Assembly (NCBI GenBank): GCA_963757335.1
Contig: CAVWRJ010000004.1
Span: forward strand, 62,001 to 126,000
Length of the DNA stretch: 64,000 nt
Source of the DNA: DASQPA01 sp963757335
Lineage (GTDB): Bacteria; Acidobacteriota; Thermoanaerobaculia; Multivoradales; UBA5704
Direction: 5' to 3'
In this document: positions 1 to 8,625 of the stretch, piece by piece
Layout: each line of letters starts with the position of its first letter
Numbering within the stretch: the stretch's first letter is position 1
Translations under genes and position numbers: made by a program
The notes under the pieces: generated by a model
The model's database searches: none
Told to the model about the DNA's origin: nothing
Seen by the model: only the letters and a program-made list of their open reading frames with translations

Positions 1-1677
1 GTACTTCGGCTGGCGGCTGGGGCTGATCGTGAAGTTCACCGCCAGCAGATGATCCGGGCGAAATCCCACATCCACCTGGAGCAGGCTGACAAAGCTCCGG
101 GTCATGAGCCCGGCGCCCACGACCAGCATCACCGCCAGTGCGACCTCGGCGATCACCAGGCCGCTTCTGAAGCGCTGGGCGTCCTTTCCCACCAGGCCCC
201 GGCCGCCCTCGCGGAGCGTCCCTTCGAGCGAGGCGGCCGAGGCGCGGAGCGCCGGCACGAGGCCGAAGAGGAGCCCCGTCAAGAGCGTGGCGCCTAAAGC
301 GAACGCGAGCACCGCGCCGTCGAGGCGAACCTCGGAGCTCCTCGGAAGCTGTCCGGCGCTCAACGCGAGGAGCAGGCGGACGCCGCCCGTCGCTACGGCG
401 AGCCCCGCCGCCCCGCCTGCGAGGGCGAGGAGCAGGCTTTCGGTCAGCAGCTGGCGGACGATCCGTCCCCGCCCCGCTCCCAGAGCCGCGCGGATGGCGA
501 TCTCCCGGCCGCGCACGGTGGCGCGGGCGAGGAGCAGGCTGGCGACGTTGACGCACGCCACGAGGAGAAGAAACGCCGCGGCGCCGAGCAGCACGAGGAG
601 GCCACGCCGGATCGGCCGGGTGATCGTTTCCCGCAGCGGTGCGACCGTCGTGCTATCCCGGGAGGCGTCCTCGGGATATTGCCGGGCGAGGCGCGCGGCG
701 ATCGTATCGAGCTCGGCCGCCGCGGCCTCCCGCGTCACTCCGGGCCGGCCGCGCGCGATCACCGAGAGGATCCGCACCTCCCGGAGGCGCGGGATCATGT
801 CGTCGGGGATCGTCGAATACGGCACGAAGATCTCGGCGCGCTCCGAGGGGAAGCCGAAGCCAGGCGGCAGCACGCCGAGGACCACATACGGCTTGCCGTC
901 GAGGGTCAGCGTGGAGCCGAGGGCGGAGCGCGCGGCGCCCAGCCGGCGCTGCCAGAAGCCGTAGGTCAAAACGACCACCCGGTCGGGCCCGCCGCGCACC
1001 ATCTCGTCCTCGCGGGGCAGCCGCCCGACCACCGCCTGGACGCCCAGGGTCGTAAAGAATCCCGGGGTCAGGAACGCGACCGAGAGCGACTGCGGATCGC
1101 CCATGCCGGTGAGGTCGATGCCGCTGCTGCCGTCGAACCAGTAACCGCCGATATCCGCGAGCACCCGCTGCCGCCGGCACTGCGCTCGCCAGTCGTCCAG
1201 GTCCAAGGGGGAGACCGCGCCCTCGAAGATCCCGGCGGTTCGGTTCGCGGACCATACCCGGAAGAGCTCTTCGGGATGGGGAAACGGCAGCGGACGGAGC
1301 AATACTCCGCGCACGACCGAGAAGATCGCCGTGTTGGCGCCGATGCCCAGCGCGAGGGTGAGAATGGCGGTCGCCGCGAACACCGGGGCCGCGCGGAAGG
1401 TCCGCAACGCGACCGTCAGATCCTGTTTCAAGTCGCCCATGAAATCCCTCCGCCGCGCCGCGGCTTCCGTCTGCCGGTCGAGGTCGCGGAGCACCCGGCG
1501 CGCGTCCTCGAGGTCACCGAATTCACCCTGGGCCTGGGCCCGCGCGGCCTCGGACAGAAGCCCGCGGGCCATCAGGTCCTCGGTGCGCGCATCGAGGTGG
1601 AATTGCAGCTCTTCGTCCACCTCGGCGCGAATCTGCCCAGCGGTCCTAAAGGGGAAGTGGAACAGGCGCCGCGTCAC
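1..1677 (-). CDS. ADOP/MacB-type ABC transporter permease, partial at window edge
   Basis: Open for 559 codons from a GTG start (1677-1675) to the window edge without a stop, so the C-terminus is missing. The N-terminus is a soluble segment (QIRAEVDEELQFHLD, about residues 14-28) typical of the acidobacterial ADOP permease subfamily. A transmembrane helix with LALGIGANTAIFSVV follows, then a MacB-type periplasmic domain (FLTPGFFTTLGV, GVLPPGFGFPSE), and then two further helices around RGREIAIRAALGAGRGRIVRQ, the FtsX-fold signature. The GTG overlaps the TGA of the upstream padR gene (GTGA), so the two are translationally coupled. PadR-ADOP pairing is common in Acidobacteriota; the exported substrate is unknown. 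The family is clear; the exact start rests on the overlap. Confidence 0.88.
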   Translation of the reverse strand, partial: MTRRLFHFPFRTAGQIRAEVDEELQFHLDARTEDLMARGLLSEAARAQAQGEFGDLEDARRVLRDLDRQTEAAARRRDFMGDLKQDLTVALRTFRAAPVFAATAILTLALGIGANTAIFSVVRGVLLRPLPFPHPEELFRVWSANRTAGIFEGAVSPLDLDDWRAQCRRQRVLADIGGYWFDGSSGIDLTGMGDPQSLSVAFLTPGFFTTLGVQAVVGRLPREDEMVRGGPDRVVVLTYGFWQRRLGAARSALGSTLTLDGKPYVVLGVLPPGFGFPSERAEIFVPYSTIPDDMIPRLREVRILSVIARGRPGVTREAAAAELDTIAARLARQYPEDASRDSTTVAPLRETITRPIRRGLLVLLGAAAFLLLVACVNVASLLLARATVRGREIAIRAALGAGRGRIVRQLLTESLLLALAGGAAGLAVATGGVRLLLALSAGQLPRSSEVRLDGAVLAFALGATLLTGLLFGLVPALRASAASLEGTLREGGRGLVGKDAQRFRSGLVIAEVALAVMLVVGAGLMTRSFVSLLQVDVGFRPDHLLAVNFTISPSRQPKY

Positions 1678-2018
1678 GCCGGCTCCAGGACCCGGAAGAC
1701 CGCCGTCGCGTAGCGCCGCCAGGCCGACTCCCGCGCTTTGAGCTGCTGCCGCCCCTGCGGGGTGAGCCGATAGAAGCGGGCCCGGCGGCGGTTCTCCGAT
1801 TCACCCCACTCGGCGCTCACCCAGCCCGCCTGCTCTAAACGGTGGAGCGCCTTGTAGAGCGGCGCGTCTTCGATGTCGAGCACGCCTTGCGTACGGTCGC
1901 GAATCCACCGTGAGACGGCATAGCCGTGCAGCGGGCCCATCACGAGGGTGCGCAGGATCAGGACGTCGAGCGTTCCCTGCAGCAGGCCCATCGATTCCGC
2001 TTGCGTCTCTTTCCCCAT
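1674..2018 (-). CDS. PadR family transcriptional regulator
   Basis: A 114-residue protein with the PadR winged helix: GTLDVLILRTL, HGYAVSRWI, then the recognition/wing region LYKALHRLEQAGWVSAEWG and YRLTPQGRQQL. Length matches the short PadR class linked to ADOP permeases. The stop overlaps the permease start by 4 nt, so it probably regulates that permease and itself. The start at 2018 is used; an internal ATG (residue 10, MGLLQGTL) is possible and neither has a strong ribosome binding site. An inverted repeat upstream (2051-2067) is a candidate operator. Confidence 0.88.
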   Translation of the reverse strand: MGKETQAESMGLLQGTLDVLILRTLVMGPLHGYAVSRWIRDRTQGVLDIEDAPLYKALHRLEQAGWVSAEWGESENRRRARFYRLTPQGRQQLKARESAWRRYATAVFRVLEPA

Positions 2019-2050
2019 ACCAGGTAAGGGGAAGGATCTCGCAGAATTTT

Positions 2051-2067
2051 CCTGACGTCAAGTCAGG
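2051..2067 (-). promoter_or_regulatory. Inverted repeat over a possible padR promoter
   Basis: CCTGAC-GTCAA-GTCAGG is a 6-bp inverted repeat 33 nt upstream of padR. Read on the minus strand it contains TTGACG (2061-2056), a good -35 match, but the -10 candidate 17 nt on (GATCCT) is weak. Its position suggests a PadR operator; that is inference. The rest of 2019-2210 shows only a short hairpin (2161-2180) and no convincing gene. Confidence 0.35.
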
Positions 2068-2210
2068 ATAGGGCAGGTCCGGCGGCCTCAATGGCACCGA
2101 TTTGGCAAAACGATGGCAAGGAGCGGCCCAGGCCGTATCGGTCTTTCGGCCGACGACTGCATCGTCTTCGACGAGACGATCGACAACCCGGCGACCGCCT
2201 TCCTCTTGGG

Positions 2211-2302
2211 GGTACTGGCCTAAAGCGGGTCCTGCGGGCGGCTCCTTCGGGCGCTTCGCGCAGCCAGTCGCCCGTCCTCGAACCCGCTTTAAGCCAGTAC
2301 CC
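2211..2302 (-). repeat. 92-bp structured downstream repeat, copy A
   Basis: Read on the minus strand, a 20-bp stem starts GGTACTGGCTTAAAGCGGG and closes around a core nearly identical to copies at 22039 and 55411 (core begins GAGGACGGGCGACTGGC and contains GCGCGAAGCGC). One stem position would be a G-U wobble in minus-strand RNA, agreeing with that orientation. It begins 7 nt after the stop codon of the VWA gene at 2310-3530, on the same strand. The stem sequence differs from the other copies but still pairs. It could be a 3'-UTR, terminator or processing element. Confidence 0.85.
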
Positions 2303-2309
2303 TCTGGGG

Positions 2310-3530
2310 TTATTTGCCGCGCTCGCCGCGATGGACCCGGATGTCGATTCCACGGGGGCGGAGGCGGACGTCGATCTTCGGTGGTGCGCCCCCCGCTCTG
2401 ACGTGGCTCGGGTAGTAGCTCAGCACATACTGGCCGCGCAGCTCGGTGAGGATGCCGGCCAGAGCCGCCTTGACCTGCTCGACCCGGTCGATGCTCACGA
2501 TCCGCCCGCCGCTCGCCTGGACCGCGCGGCGCAGCTGTTCGATCTCGTGGCGGTGGCCATCGGGGTCGCGCCAGGCGGTCGAGATGCGGATGTCGGCATG
2601 GTGGAGGCCCGAGACCTCCTCCTCGCGGCGCAGGCGGAGCCAGTAGAGGAGGGCGGACGGGGTGCTGCCGAGAGCCGCCCGCAGGTCGTCCATATCGAGC
2701 ACGCTGTCGACGTCGACCCCGTCCGAGAGGAGCACGACGACCTTGCGCCCCTGGCGGCCTTCCAGCCGCTTCAAAGCCAGATAGAGAGAGTCGTTGAGCG
2801 CCGTGCCCCCGGAGGCCTCGACCCCGGAGAGGCCGAGGGTGAGGATCGAGGGGAGGCTGGTGAAGGGCGTTTCGAGCAGCAGCCGGTCGGAAAAGAGGAG
2901 GAGCTTCGCCTCGTCGGCGGAGGCCATGGAGGTGAAGAAGCCCCGCGCTCCGTCGAGCGCCGTCTTGAGGCTCCCCCCCTGCATGCTGGTGCTGGCGTCG
3001 AGCAGGAGGGCGGCGGTAAACGGGACCTCGCCGCTCTCGAAGCCGTTGACCTGCTGCCGGACGCCGTCCTCGTAGACCTCGAAATCCGCCCGGGTCAGGC
3101 CGGGGGCCGGCTCGCCGTTGCGCTCGGCGGTGATGAAGAGCTGCTGCAGGCTGACGTCGATCTGCTCGTCGACCCGCAGGGCCGGGGTGCGCCGGTCGGC
3201 GCTGGCGAGCGGCCCGGCGCTGCCGAAGGCCAACACCTCGATGTGGTGCTCGCGGTTCTCCTGGCCGGCCTCGGCGAGGATCCGAAAGGGGGGCGCCGCG
3301 GCGGAGCCCACCCGCCGGCCGTCGAGGTAGAACTCGACCCGCCGAACCTCCGCCGCGGCAGCGGGGGGAGAGACCTCGACCCGCACCTCGAAGGTACCGA
3401 AGACCGCCTCGCCGGGGAGCGGAGCGGCGATCGTGAGATCGAGGGCCCGCGCCATGCCGGGGAACGCCACGACCAGGAGCAAGCTGAGCGAGCCAAGCCG
3501 GAGCCGCCGGTGCCAGCGAATGCCGTTCAC
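2310..3530 (-). CDS. Secreted VWA-domain protein (acidobacterial VWFA-related)
   Basis: 406 residues with a signal peptide (hydrophobic residues 12-28, likely cleavage near ARA). An Ig-like N-terminal region (about 30-120) precedes a short VWFA-related lead-in (LTRADFEVYEDGVRQQVNGF, 145-164). The VWA domain has a complete MIDAS motif DASTS at 178-182 and the later core strand VVVLLSDGVD. It is probably exported and may bind a partner through a divalent metal. It is the last gene of a three-gene operon (start overlaps the TPR gene by 4 nt) and is followed after 7 nt by structured repeat copy A. Confidence 0.85.
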   Translation of the reverse strand: MNGIRWHRRLRLGSLSLLLVVAFPGMARALDLTIAAPLPGEAVFGTFEVRVEVSPPAAAAEVRRVEFYLDGRRVGSAAAPPFRILAEAGQENREHHIEVLAFGSAGPLASADRRTPALRVDEQIDVSLQQLFITAERNGEPAPGLTRADFEVYEDGVRQQVNGFESGEVPFTAALLLDASTSMQGGSLKTALDGARGFFTSMASADEAKLLLFSDRLLLETPFTSLPSILTLGLSGVEASGGTALNDSLYLALKRLEGRQGRKVVVLLSDGVDVDSVLDMDDLRAALGSTPSALLYWLRLRREEEVSGLHHADIRISTAWRDPDGHRHEIEQLRRAVQASGGRIVSIDRVEQVKAALAGILTELRGQYVLSYYPSHVRAGGAPPKIDVRLRPRGIDIRVHRGERGK

Positions 3531-5728
3531 GGCTGTTGCCCTCCCGGGCCCCCGGCCGTGGTGGCCGCGGCGCGCGCCGGGTTCGCCGTCCGCGCCTGGA
3601 GAGACCGCCAGGCACGCTCGAAAGCCGCGTCCGGCGGCTGGTTGTAGCGATGGCGAGGGGTGCTCTCGGCGTCGGCTCGCGGTTCGATTCCAGCGAGGAT
3701 CTCCCGCGCCCGGCCGTGCTCGCCGGAACGGTCGAGAAGCGCCGCCTGCTCGAGGAGGAGCTCCGCGTCCCCCGGCAGGCGCTGGCGCCCCGCTTCCAGC
3801 GTCGCTGCCGCGGCGCTACGTTCGTTCGCGGCGAGCTGGAGCCGGGCGAGCTCCTGATAGGCGAGCGACAGCAGCCAGCGGTCGTCGGCCGGCGGTTCGG
3901 CGGCGACGACCTCGGCGAGCAATGCGCGTGCCTTGGCGCCATCGCCGAGCCGGGCGCGGGCGAGCCCGAGCCGCAGGCGTCCCTCCAGGCTCTCCGGATG
4001 GCGGCGGAGCAGCCGGTCGAGGAAACCGGCGGCCCCGCGCGCATCGCCGCGCCGCCCGGTGTCGACGGCGAGGGCGAGAAGGGCAGCCTCGTTGCTCTCG
4101 TCGTAGGTCAGGGCCCGCAGGAGGGCGCGGCGGGTGAAGGTCGTCATGGTGACGCCGAGCTGATCCCTCGCGAGGTCGACCAGGAAGCTCGCGGCGATCT
4201 CCTTGGCGGCGGGGGAGCGGCTCTTCCTTACATAGAGCTCGGCGAGCCCGAAGACGAGCTCCCCATCGTGGGTGGCCACGACGTAGGCCCGGCGGCCGAG
4301 GGCCTCGTGGTAGAGCCGCTCGTAGAGCAGGAGGAGGGCGACGATCCCCTCCAGATCGCGCTTCGCCATCTCGCCCACCACCCGTGCCTGGACGTCCACC
4401 AGCTCCTCGGGCGCCAGCGGCTCCGGGTTGGTGACCAGCTGGGCGGTCTCGAAGGCCGAGACGGCGGCCCGGGCGCCGGCTTCGTCACCGCTCGCCAGGG
4501 GGCGGAGGGCCTCCTTGTAGGCGGTCCGCAAGGGGCCGGTCGCCACCCGGCGGTGCTTCGAACGGCCTCCCTGCCGAGCCGCCTCCACCTCGGCCTTCCC
4601 GCCGGCACCGCCGCCAGCGGCTGTAGCGGCTGTAGCGGCCGTAGAGGCCGGGATGCCGAGCGCAGCCCAGGTCCGGCCGGCGCTCCCGCGGGAAACGACG
4701 ACGGGGAGGGCGGCCGAGTGGACCGCTTCCGCCGTTCCGGCGGAGACGAGGCGGAGCTCGTACTCGCCAGGCTCGACCCCGCGGAGAGTGACGGCGACCG
4801 AGAGGAGCTCCAGGTCCGTCGCCCCGGCGCTGGCCCGTTCGGCCACCCGCACCGGCAGCTCGCTCGTCCGCTCGCTCCCTCGCTTCTTGATCTCCAGGGT
4901 GAGCCTGGGCTCCGGCCCAAGCCGGTAGGCGAGCGCCTGGAACGTGATTTCGCCCTCTGGGGAGAGAACCGGCCGCGCCGCCGGCAGTGCCAGTCCGCCG
5001 ATTCCCCCCGGTCCCGCGCCGGCCCCCGCCCCTCCAGCGGGAGCCCGGGCCACGAGCCAGGTCTCGCCGGGCTCGGCGAAGAGCGGCGGCAGCAACCTGG
5101 CGGTGCGAGCGGTGCCCTCGCTAAAGGCGGGGACGGTGAGCGAGACCCGCTTCAACCCCACGGCGTGGGTCGCTGGGTTCCTGACCAGGACCCGGAGCGA
5201 GGTCTCGCCGGCAGGGAGGAGGAGCTCGCCGTGGAACTTGAGTCCGCTCCGTTCCAGCCGGGCGAGCCCGCTCGGACCGATCTCGACCGTATCGAGGAGC
5301 GCCGCCTCGACCCCGCCGCCGGAGCCCAGGGCGTAGAGGCAGACCTCGACCCGGAGGGTGTCCTCTTCGTGTCCGGCGAGGAGAGAGGGGCCGTCGACCT
5401 CGATCACCACCGGTACCCGCGCCGGCCCGCCGTCGGCGCCCGGGACGGGGAGGGCGAGGACGGCCAGGGGGAGCCCGCCCTCCTGGCCGCTCAGGAGGAG
5501 GGCAGCGGTCTCGGCCCGCAATCCGCCGGTGGGGAGGACCCGTAAGGCGGGCGGAGGGGGCGGCGGTGCCGGAGCTGCGGCAGTTACCGGCGGTGCCGCG
5601 AGAGCTGCCGCGGGAGGGCCGGAAGACGGCGGGGGCCCTGCCGCCGGTGCCGCCGGTATCGCCGGTATCGCCGGGCCGGGAAAGCCGGCCAAGACGGCGA
5701 TGACGAGAAGGCGAGCCGGGAATCTCAC
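3527..5728 (-). CDS. Secreted TPR protein between two VWA proteins
   Basis: 733 residues: signal peptide (1-22), a Pro/Ala-rich linker to about residue 60, beta-rich low-similarity segments, and C-terminal TPR-like helices (about 470-700) with repeated Ala/Leu patterns such as ALLALAVDTGRRGDARGAAG. Both ends overlap the flanking VWA genes by 4 nt, so all three are co-translated and probably form one envelope complex. It carries period-9 repeats in the leader (PAIPAIPAAP, near 5640-5680) and in the middle linker (TAATAATAA, near 4616-4652). Specific function unknown. Confidence 0.75.
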   Translation of the reverse strand: MRFPARLLVIAVLAGFPGPAIPAIPAAPAAGPPPSSGPPAAALAAPPVTAAAPAPPPPPPALRVLPTGGLRAETAALLLSGQEGGLPLAVLALPVPGADGGPARVPVVIEVDGPSLLAGHEEDTLRVEVCLYALGSGGGVEAALLDTVEIGPSGLARLERSGLKFHGELLLPAGETSLRVLVRNPATHAVGLKRVSLTVPAFSEGTARTARLLPPLFAEPGETWLVARAPAGGAGAGAGPGGIGGLALPAARPVLSPEGEITFQALAYRLGPEPRLTLEIKKRGSERTSELPVRVAERASAGATDLELLSVAVTLRGVEPGEYELRLVSAGTAEAVHSAALPVVVSRGSAGRTWAALGIPASTAATAATAAGGGAGGKAEVEAARQGGRSKHRRVATGPLRTAYKEALRPLASGDEAGARAAVSAFETAQLVTNPEPLAPEELVDVQARVVGEMAKRDLEGIVALLLLYERLYHEALGRRAYVVATHDGELVFGLAELYVRKSRSPAAKEIAASFLVDLARDQLGVTMTTFTRRALLRALTYDESNEAALLALAVDTGRRGDARGAAGFLDRLLRRHPESLEGRLRLGLARARLGDGAKARALLAEVVAAEPPADDRWLLSLAYQELARLQLAANERSAAAATLEAGRQRLPGDAELLLEQAALLDRSGEHGRAREILAGIEPRADAESTPRHRYNQPPDAAFERAWRSLQARTANPARAAATTAGGPGGQQP

Positions 5729-7566
5729 TTCGTGTCGGGCTTTGAGGTGGCGCCGTCGGTCAGGCTGCCCGCCGTGTAGTTGCTGGTGACCGTCGAGTCG
5801 GTATTGCCCAGCTCGTCGCGCACCCCGATCGCCAGGCGGTGCTCGCCCCGGCGGAGGAGGAGGGTGATGCGGGTGGCGGCGTTCTGGCCCATCACGGTGA
5901 GGATCTGGTCGTTGGGGACGCGGATAGGGATGGCGATCTCGTTGATGTCCGACACCCGCCCCTCGGTGTCGCGGGCTCCGACGAAGATCCGCAGCCGCCC
6001 CTCGTGGGCGTCGCCGTGGGGCAAGAGCACCAGCTTGGCCATCGGCAGCTTGACCAGGAGGGTGACCTGGTACTGCCCCTTCTTGTCCTTGCTCTCGCCC
6101 TCGACCGCGAACGAGACCTCGAACGGGTTGACCTCCTCGCCCAAGAGGAGGGCGGAGAGGGTCCGGTTGGCGGTGGTTTCGAGGCCGGTGCGCTCGCGGT
6201 AGGACTCGCGCGCCCGCACCACCAGGCTGCGGTCGCTGACCTTGACCGCCAGCTTGTGCTTCTTGCCGTCCTTGCGGTGGGTGGGGACGTAGCCCAGCGA
6301 GTAGTAGGCGTCCAGGTCCCCCCGCACCCGCTCCAGGAGGTTCTTTGGGCTGTCGACGGCGGCGAGCCCCCCGGTGCCCGCGGCCAGGCTCTGCAAAGGT
6401 TGGGTCTGGTTGACCGCTGCGACGGCGGCTAAGTCCTGCGACCAGTTGGGGTCGCCGGCGTTCTCCGCCGAGCGGCCGGAGAAATCCTCCGGGGCCGCGA
6501 GCGTGTAGAAGGTGGCGCGGCTGGCATTGGCGTGCTCCACCATCTCCTCGAAGAGCCGCGTCGTGTCGTGCCGGAAGCTCTCCAAGCTGGAGGCGCCGAC
6601 CTGGCTGGCGAAGCGCGAGAACTTGTTCTGCCAGAGTTGGAAGATCTCCTCGGCCGGGCGCTGGGAGAGACCGCCGCTGACCAGGAGCACGGCCTTGCGG
6701 CCGGGCAGGCCGGCGAGCGAATCGACGAACTGGCCGAGGGCTCCCAGAGTGGTGCGGATCTGGTCGTACTGACTCTGGGCGTAGAGACGGATGCCGCCGT
6801 AGGTCTCTTTCGCCATCTCGAGGGCCACCGGGGGCCGGTTCGGATCGTCGAAGCTCTGCGCCTGCTCGATCTCGGAGAGCAGGCGCCGGCGGTCGAGCGC
6901 CGCCTCGGTGCCCCGGGACGCGGTCTTCGCCAGCCCGTCGAGCGCCGCGTTGATGACCGCGGGGTCCCCGGTCGGTCCCTGGACCTGGACGGTGCCGTTG
7001 TAGTTGGCGAGGAGGAGGCGGTCGCCGGGGCGGAGCCGGCCGGCGACGAAGCTCTTGAGGGCCGGGATCAGCCGGTTGCGGGCGGGACCGGTCAGGCTCC
7101 GCTCGTCGATGAACAGAGTGAGGTAGAGCCGCTGCTCGGTGGGCGGCGAGACGAGGACGGCGGAGACGGAGCGAGCGGGCGCGCCGTCCGGCGTCGCGGT
7201 TTCTGCGGTATTGGCGGCATTGGCGGCATCGGGGGCCGCCGGGGCTTCGCCGTCGACGGCGTAGAAGTTGGAGATCGCGACCGGCTTGCCGTCCTCGTAG
7301 AGCTCGAAGTCCTCGCGTTTGAGGCCGGTGACGCGCTTGCCTCTCTTGTCGGCCACGTAGACGTCGACGTTGACGACCTGGACGTCGACCGACTCGAAGA
7401 AAGTCTCGGGCTCCAGGGCCGCCGCCTCGGGTGTGGGAGCCGCGCCGTCAGTCTTTGCTGGGGTATTGGGTTTGGTGGCTGGATTGGCCCCAAGGGGCGC
7501 CGGCAGCAGGGCCGCGAGCCAGAGGAGGAAAGCGAGGGAGGAAAAAACCGAGCCGCGGAACCTCAT
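5725..7566 (-). CDS. Secreted VWFA-related protein, first gene of the operon
   Basis: 613 residues from the ATG at 7566, chosen over upstream starts because it opens a clean signal peptide (MRFRGSVFSSLAFLLWLAAL) and has a TAGGAGG-like ribosome site just upstream. The acidobacterial lead-in DVQVVNVDVYVADKRGKRV and REDFELYEDGKPVAISNFY spans 61-102. The VWA domain starts near 148, but its MIDAS position reads DERSL instead of DxSxS, so metal binding may be lost. Later, YYSLGYVPTHRKDGKKHKL is characteristic of the family. A period-9 repeat encodes AANAANTAE near residue 114. The gene overlaps the TPR gene by 4 nt. Confidence 0.85.
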   Translation of the reverse strand: MRFRGSVFSSLAFLLWLAALLPAPLGANPATKPNTPAKTDGAAPTPEAAALEPETFFESVDVQVVNVDVYVADKRGKRVTGLKREDFELYEDGKPVAISNFYAVDGEAPAAPDAANAANTAETATPDGAPARSVSAVLVSPPTEQRLYLTLFIDERSLTGPARNRLIPALKSFVAGRLRPGDRLLLANYNGTVQVQGPTGDPAVINAALDGLAKTASRGTEAALDRRRLLSEIEQAQSFDDPNRPPVALEMAKETYGGIRLYAQSQYDQIRTTLGALGQFVDSLAGLPGRKAVLLVSGGLSQRPAEEIFQLWQNKFSRFASQVGASSLESFRHDTTRLFEEMVEHANASRATFYTLAAPEDFSGRSAENAGDPNWSQDLAAVAAVNQTQPLQSLAAGTGGLAAVDSPKNLLERVRGDLDAYYSLGYVPTHRKDGKKHKLAVKVSDRSLVVRARESYRERTGLETTANRTLSALLLGEEVNPFEVSFAVEGESKDKKGQYQVTLLVKLPMAKLVLLPHGDAHEGRLRIFVGARDTEGRVSDINEIAIPIRVPNDQILTVMGQNAATRITLLLRRGEHRLAIGVRDELGNTDSTVTSNYTAGSLTDGATSKPDTK

Positions 7567-7644
7567 CGACAGGCTGCCTCCTATAGGGGACAGCCATCGT
7601 ATCACGTCCCCCCGGGGCGGCGCCGGCAGGATCGAAATGGCTCG

Positions 7645-7702
7645 CACTTCGCAGTAAGATCTTCAAAGCCTCCGACTGTCGGATTCCGCCCACCGGCGGG
7701 CG
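7645..7702 (+). repeat. Two-hairpin intergenic element, copy 1
   Basis: It matches 8626-8685: shared GTAAGATC(T/C)TCAAAGCCTC, then a small hairpin (TCCGA-CTG-TCGGA) and a second one (CCGCC-CACC-GGCGG). Loops and the first stem differ between copies while pairing is kept. It lies between the divergent VWFA gene and the gene at 7778. Confidence 0.6.
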
Positions 7703-7777
7703 AGAGGGTCTTAACTGAGCATGGAACCGAGGGCCTCGAAGGTCTTAAGATTAGGAAGGGAAAGAGGGGTCAATCCG

Positions 7778-8293
7778 ATGGGACACATGAAGTTTTTCAC
7801 CCGCGATTGGCATCAGGGGGAACTTTCGGATAGTGAGGCCGATGCGGCGGTTCCCGCGTACGAAGCGCATCTGCGAACAATCGCGCCTTCCCTGCCGGAT
7901 GCCCTTTTACGCCTGACGAGCGGCACCAGCCTTCACGATGGATTGATCGAGCAAGTGATCGTGGATGCCGAGGAGGGCGAGTTGTCCCTGGCGTTGCGCA
8001 TCGGAGATCTGCAAGTCGGATATAGCACTCTTACCCTGGCCTATGCGGGCGTCTTTAAGCCTGCCCGCCAGGTGTCGACATTTCGTCAGTTGCTCCGGGC
8101 CGGAGCCGAGCTCCTTTCTGACGAGGTCGATATTTCGCCAGCGGGGTTCGTTCACAGGCTTTATTTCTCGACCACAGAGGAGGTGTCGTTGGTGTTCGAG
8201 ACTCTTCGACTCACCCAGGTGCAACGATCCGACCGCTCAATTTCGATCCCGCTCGAAGAGCGCCTCCACCTGGTTGAGAGCGGTGCTGCCTAA
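7778..8293 (+). CDS. Hypothetical protein, weakly DUF4085-like
   Basis: 171 residues from ATG 7778, preceded by AGAGGGG about 9 nt upstream; an ATG at 7787 (MKFFTRDW) is an alternative. The opening MKFFTRDW, the central LHDGLIEQVIVDAEEGELSLALR and the soluble alpha/beta composition recall DUF4085-type proteins, but this is only a resemblance. No signal peptide or membrane segment. It is a single gene with its own upstream repeat element. Its base composition is slightly less extreme than its neighbours. Confidence 0.65.
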   Translation: MGHMKFFTRDWHQGELSDSEADAAVPAYEAHLRTIAPSLPDALLRLTSGTSLHDGLIEQVIVDAEEGELSLALRIGDLQVGYSTLTLAYAGVFKPARQVSTFRQLLRAGAELLSDEVDISPAGFVHRLYFSTTEEVSLVFETLRLTQVQRSDRSISIPLEERLHLVESGAA

Positions 8294-8346
8294 CAGCGGA
8301 CGACCGTTCTCGACCGACCTCGCCCCGCCGGGGATGAGCCGGAGCC

Positions 8347-8400
8347 TTACATCCTTTACAGAGACCTTTCGCCGGCTTGAAGACTGACGAAGCCGGTCTC
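8347..8400 (+). repeat. Hairpin repeat related to 12785-12840, copy 1
   Basis: TTACATCCTTTACAGAGACC leads into a hairpin CCGGCTT (8372-8378) / AAGCCGG (8390-8396) with GAAGA in the loop, followed by GGTCTC. The 12785 copy shares the leader, a GAAGA-loop hairpin with different arms, and GGTCTC. Each lies upstream of a short possible ORF. Confidence 0.45.
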
Positions 8401-8405
8401 CATAG

Positions 8406-8454
8406 CATCTGGAGCGAGCGAAGGGGAGTCCATCCCCTCGCCGGACTCCAGATG
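8406..8454. other. Nested inverted repeat (possible cruciform/hairpin)
   Basis: Outer arms CATCTGGAG (8406-8414) and CTCCAGATG (8446-8454) enclose inner arms AGGGGA / TCCCCT with a 5-nt loop. The ATG at 8452 of a small ORF lies in the right arm, so its start would be sequestered in RNA. No second copy seen in this window. Confidence 0.5.
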
Positions 8455-8610
8455 AAACGCCTCGAGAGCCTCCTCTACGTCGCCTCCTCCCGCCTCCTCG
8501 GGCTCGCGGCGCTCCCCCTCCTCCCGGCGGAGACCCAGCTCTATTGCGCCTTCCTCTCGCTCACCCTCGCGGCCTCGCTCCAGACCTTGGGCGGCCGGCG
8601 GCTGCCCTAG
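8452..8610 (+). CDS. Possible 52-residue membrane peptide
   Basis: Short ORF from ATG 8452: a basic start (MKRLESL) then two hydrophobic stretches (LLGLAALPLLPAE, FLSLTLAASLQTL) and a basic end. No recognised family and no clear ribosome site; the start codon is inside a hairpin arm. It may be an encoded small membrane protein or chance in G+C-rich DNA. The rest of 8294-8901 holds repeats and no other gene I can support. Confidence 0.25.
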   Translation: MKRLESLLYVASSRLLGLAALPLLPAETQLYCAFLSLTLAASLQTLGGRRLP

Positions 8611-8625
8611 ACGGCGTCAAGGCCT

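Noticed and set aside
1801..4044. 747-codon minus-strand ORF over padR, the repeat and the VWA gene
   Set aside because: It is Arg/Pro/Ala-rich shadow sequence of well-supported genes in other frames.
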